The position numbers and the translations under genes are program-made. 64,000 nt of DNA from Sebastes aleutianus (taxonomy: Eukaryota > Chordata > Actinopteri > Perciformes > Sebastidae): contig CAKAKS010000072.1 in the NCBI GenBank assembly GCA_916700875.1, positions 41,392,464 through 41,456,463 on the forward strand, given 5' to 3'. This document shows positions 56,301 through 64,000 of the stretch, piece after piece. Each line of letters begins with the position of its first letter. Position 1 is the stretch's first letter. The notes below the pieces were generated by a model. That model did no database searches and had not been told where the DNA came from. It saw nothing but the letters and a program-made list of their open reading frames with translations.

Positions 56301-57050
56301 ATGTAAAGAACACTACATAGTGCAAATACACAATTGCATTTTTTTTTAGGAACATCAACAGTTATATTATATTTTTTAACAAACAGTTTAAAAAGTTATC
56401 CTTTTGTATTGTTTGAGTCGTTTTGGCCCCGTCATCAGTGATCACACCGACATGTCTAACATTAATTAGTGTTAATGTTATTGGCCTTCTCTCCAATATA
56501 ATGGAACAAGATGGCACTCGGCTTGGGTTGAAGTAATCCCTTTCTAACTATATAAAAATGTGATAAACAATGATAAAAGTAGTCGCGTCCGGAGCGGCTC
56601 GGGTTTGGTTGTGTTTTTGTCTGCTGATATTGAAACACAATAAAACTCTGCTTCTTGCACCATACTTGTACAGCATCAAAAGATTCATCTGAGTAACCTG
56701 TGTTGACTTTCTGACACCTTTAAAATTGAACATTGAAGATCATTGAACTGGGGTCTCAGCCATTCCAGGCCCAAGGCTTGAGATTTCCAGACTCAACATT
56801 TGTGGTGCTCAAACCGCAAAAAACAATCCATATGAAAGACTCAACAGCAATGCCTGACCTGGTTACTCAAGATAATCCACAGACTTTGTTGTGAGCACTT
56901 TCATGTAGAAACTATTGTCTTTCTACCGAACTCCACCCTCTAACCGTATCACTGCGCAGAAGGAGGGACCAGTAAGAGACCAGTCTGAGTTTACAGCTGC
57001 AGAGTGGGGACATTATCGCCCAGAAAGAAAGCACCACACAGATACACATA
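56301..57050. other. Downstream region of the RRM exons
   Basis: No gene or clear repeat seen. Confidence 0.4.
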
Positions 57051-57215
57051 TTATGAGGAAGTGTCTCGGTACCCGGTGGCAGCTGAGCTCTGCTGTGTTC
57101 CTGCAGCGTTGTGGCCGAGGCTGCTGTTGGTCCTCTGTATGGGGGGGGGCAGGGTGCGCTGGATCCAGCGGTCTGGGTACCTCATCACCAGCTTGCTGCT
57201 CCCCAGCTCCACCCC
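57051..57215 (-). CDS. RRM protein, last exon
   Basis: Acceptor CTCCTGTCCAG. The exon reads GVELGSSKLVMRYPDRWIQR then TLPPPIQRTN and stops at TAA after GYRDTSS. It continues the preceding exon in phase 0 (KLQ|GVELG) and supplies the last RRM strand (KLVMRYPD). Confidence 0.6.
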   Translation of the reverse strand, partial: GVELGSSKLVMRYPDRWIQRTLPPPIQRTNSSLGHNAAGTQQSSAATGYRDTSS

Positions 57216-57334
57216 CTGGACAGGAGGAGGAAACGGCACGTTAACATACCCGGACACTGACAGACGCGACATCCGAGATGAGAAACGTCACGTGGAGTTT
57301 GTTCACCTGGAAAAGGAGCCTGCCTGTCACTCAC

Positions 57335-57437
57335 CTGCAGCTTCTCCAGGGCTTCGGCAGCCATGTTGGCGTTCTTGAAGTTGACGAAGGCACAGAAACG
57401 TTCATGAAGAACACGGATGCTCTCTATCTCGCCAAAC
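57335..57437 (-). CDS. RRM protein, penultimate exon
   Basis: A 103-bp exon with acceptor CATGGTTACAG and donor CTGCAG|GTGAGT. It encodes FGEIESIRVLHERFCAFVNF then KNANMAAEALEKLQ. FCAFVNF is an RNP1-type strand of an RRM fold. The upstream exons are not visible before the ACT tract at 57.6 kb, so the gene is partial here. RRM proteins bind single-stranded RNA. I do not recognise the exact gene. Confidence 0.65.
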
Positions 57438-57594
57438 CTGTAACCATGGAAACATAGAGGCTCAAAGCTACAGCAAAGCAGTGTGGTACACATTCAATGC
57501 TAACAATTAATGTTGTCGTTACAGTAGTACATCAATCCCTCCACTACTGATGGTAGTGAAATACCACGGCAACCAGTAGCACTAGTGCTACTCC

Positions 57595-57622
57595 TGCTGT
57601 TGCTACCACTACTACAAGTACA

Positions 57623-57657
<35 letters not shown>

Positions 57658-57991
57658 AAGTACAACTACTACTACTACTACTATTACTACTGCAAGTACA
57701 ACTACTACTACTACTACTACTACTACAAGTACAACTACTACTACTACTACTACTACTACTATTACTACTACAAGTACAACTACTACTACTACTACTATCA
57801 CTACTGCAAGTACAACTACTACTTCTACTACTACTACTACTACTACAAGTACAACTACTACTACTACTACTACTACTACTATTACTACTACAAGTACAGC
57901 TACTACTACTACTACTACTACAAGTACAGCTACTACTACTACTACTACTACTAGTACTACTACTACTACTACTACTACTACTACAAGTACA

Positions 57992-58022
<31 letters not shown>

Positions 58023-58040
58023 TTACTACTACAAGTACAG

Positions 58041-58079
<39 letters not shown>

Positions 58080-58180
58080 TTACTACTACAAGTACAGCTA
58101 CTACTACTACTACTACTACTATTACTACTACAAGTACAGCTACTACTACTACTACTACTACTATTACTACTACAAGTACA

Positions 58181-58214
<34 letters not shown>

Positions 58215-58232
58215 TTACTACTACAAGTACAG

Positions 58233-58274
<42 letters not shown>

Positions 58275-58350
58275 TTACTACTACAAGTACAGCTACTACT
58301 ACTACTACTACTACTACTATTACTACTACAAGTACAGCTACTACTACTTG
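57595..58350. repeat. (ACT)n trinucleotide tract with ACAAGTACA spacers
   Basis: About 750 bp of ACT units, interrupted regularly by ACAAGTACAACT or ACAAGTACAGCT. Both strands read as Leu- or Val-rich polymers, which are not genes. Confidence 0.97.
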
Positions 58351-58625
58351 GAAATGTAAAATATTGATATTTTTGCTGATATAATAAACTACAAATGGTG
58401 GCTCAGTTTACCTACCTGTGAAGCTGCATGCAGTTGTCTTAAAGTCATAATTAGAATTAATTAAATTCTAAAGATGATTGTGCGATAATATGCTGTACAG
58501 CACAATCTTTACTGGTTACAATTCTTACGTTGTTTACCCGATATAGATATAAGCCACTAAAATAGAGAATGTGTCACAACCGAAATAGTCAAAGAGTGGA
58601 CTGTAACATCATTGGTATCATATTT

Positions 58626-59115
58626 TTAAAGGTCCCATATCAGCTCAAGTTCAGGTTCATACTTGTATTTTGTGTTTCTACTAGAACATGTTTACATGCT
58701 GTAACGTTCAAATAAAACTTTATTTTCCTCATCCTGTCTGCCTGAATATACCTGTATTCACCCTCTGTCTGAATACGCTCCGTTTTAGTGCATTTCAACG
58801 GAACTGCGTTGCTAGGCAACAGCTTGGGTCCATGTTTACTTCCTGTCAGCTGATGTCATTCACATTCACTGCAACAGGAAATGAACTGGGACACATTTAG
58901 AATGTTTACGTTTAAAACCGTGTGATGATCTATATATTGTATATTTGTGACATCACAACGGCTTGTTTCAAACGCACAATTTCTGAATACGGGCTGTGTG
59001 TGTTTCTCCGTATAATGAGCGTTCTGATAGTTTAACAGTATTTATAAAGCACTTAAACCTACTTTATAATATAAAACACATGAAAATCACACTTTTTACA
59101 ATATGGGACCTTTAA
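58626..59115. mobile_element. piggyBac-type MITE with TTAA ends
   Basis: TTAAAGGTCCCATAT and ATATGGGACCTTTAA close a 490-bp element. TTAA at both tips is the piggyBac target duplication. Confidence 0.8.
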
Positions 59116-59361
59116 TCTAAATAATAATATTTAATATATATATATATCTATATATCTATATAGATATAGATATATAGATATATATATATAAGTATTACTA
59201 TTAGCACAACTGTAGCAGTACAGTAGCTACAGTCGACTACTAGTAGAAATACTAGTATCTGTGACTACTACTACAACAACTAGTACAACTACTACTACTA
59301 CTTCATAAAACAACAGTATGTGAAGTCCATCTTGTTATTGTAGTTGGACTGAAATAACTAG

Positions 59362-59690
59362 ATCAGGGGTCTCCAACCTTTTTTCCTCTGAGAGCTACAT
59401 ATAGTTTTACATCGGCAATTACAGACATCATTTCTTATGTCTTACTTTTATGGTCCTTTAATAACATTTCAGTCACCGCAGTCATCGCCTCTATTACAAT
59501 CCCGCCATAGGAGAAGAGCTTTCTGTGTTTCTCTCCAACAGAAAACAGTTCCTCATCATCAGTGACTCCAGCTGAAGTGAAGTCCCGCATCACCTATAAA
59601 CTCCTCCTTCTCACATACAAATCCCTCCATGCCCCTCAGTACCTAACCGACCGCCTTCAGCGCCGCTGATATATATATTATTTACTCTGA
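59362..59690 (+). pseudogene. hAT terminus and LINE scrap
   Basis: CAGGGGTCTCCAACCTTTTT at 59362 is a typical hAT end without a visible partner. About 59590-59665 encodes YKLLLLTYKSLHAPQYLTD, resembling the end of L2/CR1-like LINE proteins. Confidence 0.5.
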
Positions 59691-59699
59691 TATCTGATT

Positions 59700-60383
59700 A
59701 TAATGGAGGTTGCCATGGAGACCGTTGTGTGTACGTAGCATTAGCGCCCTCTACTGCGCCCCTGCAGACTTGACAGGTGCACCCCGCATCTCGTCAGCAG
59801 TCTGCATGTGCCGTCTCCGTGGTAGGTTGACTTTGAATTAGCTCCGTAAATATAAAGAGCATAAGCCTTGTTTTTATGGGTAAAATTGTGTTTCTGTAAA
59901 TTGTATGTCGAGCTAAGCTTCCAAGTACTAGAGAAAATGCTGAATGTTGATATTAGTTGCCTCTTTGATTGTGTGGAGCACTTTGTTGAACACGCCACGT
60001 TGTCGGTGACTTTGCTAGCTTAGTTAAAGCTAACTGGCTAATCAACAGCAACTTCAACTGATATCATTTTGTTTTAGCATCTTTGAGAAGCTTTGCCGCT
60101 GTGAGACTGACTGTGGGAGATCTAACATCATCTCTGTATTATCAGGTACATGTTGTATATTTTTATATTTGTATTAATGTTAGCTTGTATGTAAATAACT
60201 TGTAAACAGTCTGCATGTGCCGTCTCCGTGCATCTTTGAGAAGCTTTGTCGCTGTGAGACTGACTGTGGGAGATCTAACATCATCTCTGTATTATCAGAA
60301 TAAATGGCGAGTTGGAGCCAAAAGTGACGGTGTGTGGACATCATTAATAACACAACGCAAAGAGAGAGTACACAACTGCTACA
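59700..60383 (+). mobile_element. Presumed 5' LTR/leader of the Ty3/Gypsy element
   Basis: The sequence before the primer-binding site is presumed LTR, ending CTGCTACA. I could not fix its left edge. It contains an intron-like segment (59822-60077, GTAGGT...TTTTAG) and, further on, a 91-bp stretch (60208-60298) in which the sequences flanking that segment are joined exactly. Confidence 0.5.
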
Positions 60384-60384
60384 A

Positions 60385-60400
60385 TGGTGCCGTGACCCGT
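60385..60400 (+). other. Primer-binding site
   Basis: TGGTGCCGTGACCCG one base after CTGCTACA has the TGG start and GC-rich form of a tRNA-complementary primer site. It marks the end of the 5' LTR. Confidence 0.6.
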
Positions 60401-60871
60401 TCTTCTCCTTGGTGTTGCTGCGGACTCGACGTCAAGACCGGAGTTTCATCAGCTCCGCCTGTTGCGCAATCAGCTTTCCATGGTGCAGTGAGTCGCAAAT
60501 GTGATTGGAAATCTGACAAGTGTTACTTTCTAAGGACTATATTTTGTGATTAGCGGATTTGAGTGATTTAGAAGAAAATAACTTTACATATAGTAACTGT
60601 GTACATGTTATTGGTTTATTGCTATCTATAATTGTGAAATGTGTGGGTAAAAAAAAAATAAATAAATAAAAAATAAGAATTATTCTGCTAGGATTTTATT
60701 TTTATTTTTTTTCTTCCTCTTCCGTGAGTCGAAGCAATTTGTGTGTGGTTTGGGCATAATATATATATTTTTTTTTTCCTGTATGGAGGACAAAGTGTAA
60801 AAAAAAAAATAAAAAAATCCCTGGATAGTCATAGTGTTAAGTTTTTTTTTGTTTTGTTTTTTTCACTGAAA

Positions 60872-62206
60872 ATGGATGGGCCTAATGTGTCGGGTATTGG
60901 CAGGGGTACGAGTATGTGGTTTAGTCCACTTTCAAATGTGGACGGTGGACGAACTAGGGTAAAACCTGTGACATCTACCCCTCATATTGCTAAGGTAAAT
61001 AATGTGGGGTGTGATAATACTTATGGCACTGCTGATGTAGGTGCAGAGGGGCAGTTTACACCTTCTGATCAGGATGTTGAACATGTCCCAGTTACTGCTC
61101 TGAGTGACTTAGTGAAACAGATAGGGGCCAGCATTGGTGAAAACATTGTCTCCTGTCTTAAGTCCATTCCAGCCAATGATGTTAGTGTGTCTCATTCGTC
61201 CACTGCTGATCTTTCTAAGGTTAACCTGACAGTTAGCCATGAGAGCTATGAACCCCGCCCTTTCAGGGGAGACAACACTGACAGACTTTCAGTCTCTGAG
61301 TGGGAGGAATCTGTCAGGATTTATCTGAGTAGGAGGGGCATTGAGCTGTGTGACCAAGTTGAAGAAGTGCTCCATAAGCTACAAGGGAAAGCACGGGATG
61401 TTGTGAAGGTTGGGCTACGTAGCAAACCCTCGTTGGACTTGATGTCAGGCCCACAACCTGTGTTTGACATACTCAGACAGCACTTCAGTGAATCAGTGGT
61501 CTCTTTTATGCCTCTTGCTGACTTTTACGACACAAAGCCTTACCCCACTGAGACTGCTGTTGACTACTGGATTCGGCTTAACAAAGCCATTGACATTGCT
61601 GTGGATGGACTAAAGAGACAAGGCAAGACTCTTGACAACCCCGCTCGTGAAGTGACAGTTATGTTCATCACTCATTGTCCCGATCCTGAACTGTGTTTAA
61701 TCTTCAGCTGTAAGCCACTGGAGGAATGGACTGCCACTGATGTTCAGGTGCGGCTGGACGAGCATCACCGTAAACGGCGTCTCCAGCAGCGTCAATCTGC
61801 AGGCCCAGCTGATCGCTTGCAGCCTGCCCAGGCTGAAGAGGTTATTCGCAGCCATGTTCAGACTACAGAGAGCCCTTCTACCCCGCAACCGCATACAGCC
61901 GGTAGACCATTTCCAAATGAGAGTCAGTCTCTTGAGCATGTCATCTCTCTTCTGGAGCGCTTGCTGCAGCGTGAGTCCACTCAGCGTTCCAGGCCTCCTC
62001 GACCAGGGACTGGCAGCCGCACAAGGTCGCGGGGGCCATGTGCCGTTTGTGGGAATGATAATCATGACACTGTGTCCCACTGTAGGAGTGAACGTCTTTG
62101 CTTCCGCTGCCATGCTGCTGGACATCAAGCGATGACTTGTCCTGTCTCCCCTGGTCCTGCCTCGTCTGCTGCTCAGCCTGGCGGTCCAAGTCAGCAGGAA
62201 AACTAA
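60872..62206 (+). CDS. Gag of a Ty3/Gypsy retrotransposon
   Basis: The start is set at Met 60872, just after a T-rich leader. The frame is open further up to 60743 but only through homopolymer-encoded residues. The protein is about 444 residues. A capsid-like helical region lies in the middle (about residues 125-300; EEVLHKLQGKARDVV, TAVDYWIRLNKA), then a linker. Two Cys/His motifs follow near residues 390-423: CAVCGNDNHDTVSHC and the CCHC knuckle CFRCHAAGHQAMTC. Gag forms the particle and packages RNA. No lesion is visible, so the element may be recent. Confidence 0.88.
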   Translation: MDGPNVSGIGRGTSMWFSPLSNVDGGRTRVKPVTSTPHIAKVNNVGCDNTYGTADVGAEGQFTPSDQDVEHVPVTALSDLVKQIGASIGENIVSCLKSIPANDVSVSHSSTADLSKVNLTVSHESYEPRPFRGDNTDRLSVSEWEESVRIYLSRRGIELCDQVEEVLHKLQGKARDVVKVGLRSKPSLDLMSGPQPVFDILRQHFSESVVSFMPLADFYDTKPYPTETAVDYWIRLNKAIDIAVDGLKRQGKTLDNPAREVTVMFITHCPDPELCLIFSCKPLEEWTATDVQVRLDEHHRKRRLQQRQSAGPADRLQPAQAEEVIRSHVQTTESPSTPQPHTAGRPFPNESQSLEHVISLLERLLQRESTQRSRPPRPGTGSRTRSRGPCAVCGNDNHDTVSHCRSERLCFRCHAAGHQAMTCPVSPGPASSAAQPGGPSQQEN

Positions 62207-64000
62207 CTGGCCCACATGAGCAGGGGACTAGTGGAGGGCCAGTTAACATGTCCCCACAAGAACAGGAGGATGTTGATCTTGAATCTGTTTACTCACAGTT
62301 CTGTGCCTCAACAGATGATGACACTACCGTGATATTTCAAAACACGCAGAGGCTTTCTGCTACCGATAACCTTTTCTACACTGATGTGCTGGTCCAGGAT
62401 GCTGTGAAGCTGCGAGCTATGCTGGACAGTGGCTCGATGGCCTGTTCCTTGAGCTCTCGCATGCTTCCCCTCTTGGAACAAGCTAATGTTGTTTCTCCGG
62501 GCTCTGTTTCTCCTACATCAGTTGTTCTCATTGGATGCGGGGGTTTGCGGACAACTCCTGTGGGAGTATGTGAGCTTCAGATGAAAGTACTTGATAATCG
62601 CATCTCAGTCCCCACACTCATTGTGGAGGGTCAGAGTGATGATCTCATTCTTGGCAGCAATGTCATCAAACATCTCATTCGGGTGCTGAAGCATTCTGAG
62701 GATTTCTGGGAGAAAGTGTCTCTTTCGGATCAAGGTTCCGAGGAGGAGGAAACGCTGCTGCAGCTGTTGACCACTGTGGAGAAATGGAGAGGAAATGAGT
62801 GTTCTGACAAGGTGGGCACTGTTAAACTCAAACATGCTGTGACCTTGGAGCCCATGAAGGAACACTTGGTTTGGGGCCGCCTGCCTAGCCATAAATGTCT
62901 CTCCGCTGGCAGCACGGTCATTGTAGAGCCAAGTGAGTCTCGCACAGTGCCACGGACAGTTATGGTGGGTCGTATTGTGACACCGCTGTGGGGCGACGGT
63001 TGGGTCCCGGTGAGAGTCACCAACCCCTCCACTAAACCAGTGACTCTGAAACGCAACTGTAAAATTGCTGACGTGTCTACATGTGTGGCACTGGAAGACT
63101 TTGACACTGACTACCTGTATGAAAATGACTCACCTGTTGATGTGAAATGCACAGTGACCAAGACAGCTGACAAGTCTGACACAGCCAGTGAGAAGAGCTT
63201 GACTGTTGACTCAGAGTGCCCTGCACACCGACCTTGCAATCCGACACTCCGTGACTTAGGACTGCAAGACATTGACGTTGATTCGAGTCATCTGTCTCCT
63301 TTTTGGAAAGCAAAGCTTGTTGATCTGTTGGCCAAGTATGAGTCCATTTTCTCCCGCCACAGGCTGGACTGTGGAAGAGCAAAAGACTTTGTCCACCGCA
63401 TCCGACTGAGTGACAGCAAACCCTTCAGACTCCCTTATCGCCGTCTGTCTCCATCACACTACGAGAAGCTGAGAGTGGCCTTGAATGAAATGGAGGAACG
63501 TGACATCATAAGGAAGTCTACCAGCGAGTATGCCTCACCTCTTGTCCTCGTCTGGAAAAAGAACGGAGACTTGCGGCTCTGCACTGATTTTCGTTGGCTG
63601 AACGCGCGAACTGTCAGAGACGCGCATCCCTTGCCTCACCAGGCTGACGCCTTGGCTGCCCTCGGAGGGAATGCATTCTTCTCGACCATGGACCTGACCT
63701 CTGGTTATTACAACGTGGAGGTCCATGAGGAGGACAAGAAGTTCACTGCGTTCACCTCTCCATTCGGTCTGCATGAGTACAACAGGCTCCCACAGGGCCT
63801 ATGCAACAGCCCTGCCACGTTCATGAGGATGATGATGGCTATCTTCGGTGATCAAAACTTCTTGAGCCTCTTGTGTTACCTGGATGACATACTGGTATTT
63901 GCCCCTGATGAACAGCTGGCGCTGCAGAGGTTGGAGATGGTGTTTGAGAGGTTAAAGGCGCACAACCTGAAACTAGCTCCTAAAAAGTGCCACTTCATGA
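62200..64000 (+). CDS. Pol of a Ty3/Gypsy retrotransposon (runs off the window)
   Basis: The frame is -1 relative to gag, is open across the gag stop, and has a first Met at 62248. It stays open to the window end. An aspartic protease with the DSG motif (MLDSGSMACS, about 62418) comes first. The reverse transcriptase follows with DLRLCTDFRWLN-like and STMDLTSGYYNVEVHEEDKK boxes, then LPQGLCNSPATFM and the catalytic YLDDILVF at about 63880. RNase H and integrase should lie beyond the window. The LPQG and YLDD order and the protease-RT arrangement are typical of Ty3/Gypsy. Expression probably uses -1 frameshifting near the gag stop (inference). Confidence 0.9.

Noticed and set aside
57544..58367. 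Long Leu-rich and Val-rich open frames on both strands
   Set aside because: They are translations of the ACT trinucleotide tract.
61697..62249. Minus-strand and alternative frames over gag
   Set aside because: Gag has zinc-knuckle and capsid-like features on the plus strand; the others are shadows.

Overview
The window looks like a chromosome segment of a teleost fish, probably a spiny-rayed (perciform-type) species. The evidence is a fish-type NLR gene with FISNA-NACHT, 174-bp LRR exons and a FIIND domain, a tRNA-type fish SINE, Tc1, hAT, Harbinger-like and piggyBac-like elements, L1 and L2-like LINE relics, a Ty3/Gypsy retrotransposon and very long simple repeats. It contains no bacterial genes.

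The main gene lies on the minus strand and fills about 2.1-45.8 kb. Read from high to low coordinates it has a short basic first exon (45.8 kb), a duplicated acidic exon 2 (45.2 and 44.2 kb), exon 3 (42.9 kb), exon 4 with three 36-bp repeats (40.7 kb), a 1.86-kb FISNA-NACHT exon (37.8-39.7 kb), five LRR exons (35.2, 31.9, 31.1, 24.3, 23.3 kb), two very short exons (14.8 and 14.5 kb), two FIIND exons (8.4-8.2 ZU5, 7.9-7.6 UPA) and a CARD exon (2.5-2.15 kb). Splice sites and codon phases agree from exon 1 to the 14.5-kb exon. This is the NACHT-LRR-FIIND-CARD order of NLRP1-type inflammasome sensors. The second half of UPA and a linking exon before ZU5 were not found, so the 3' part may be incomplete or dead.

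The introns are full of nested mobile DNA. A 6.8-kb array of about 340 copies of a 20-bp unit sits inside a Harbinger-like element (15.6-23.1 kb). A solo LTR (24.5-30.3 kb) holds a fold-back transposon that in turn holds a LINE, and separately a Tc1 element. A degenerate hAT transposon lies at 11.9-14.4 kb. Several MITEs have clear target-site duplications.

The right part (46-64 kb) has a 52-bp minisatellite upstream of NLR exon 1, then an inverted copy of the CARD exon with its flanks (48.8-50.75 kb, plus strand). After that come decayed immunoglobulin exons of CD22-like type (50.8-51.7 kb, minus), a TATAGA-rich tract, nested MITEs, exons of an RRM protein and a CCCH zinc-finger protein (55.0-57.4 kb, minus), and an ACT-repeat tract. 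The window ends inside a Ty3/Gypsy element with intact gag and an open pol (59.7-64.0 kb, plus).
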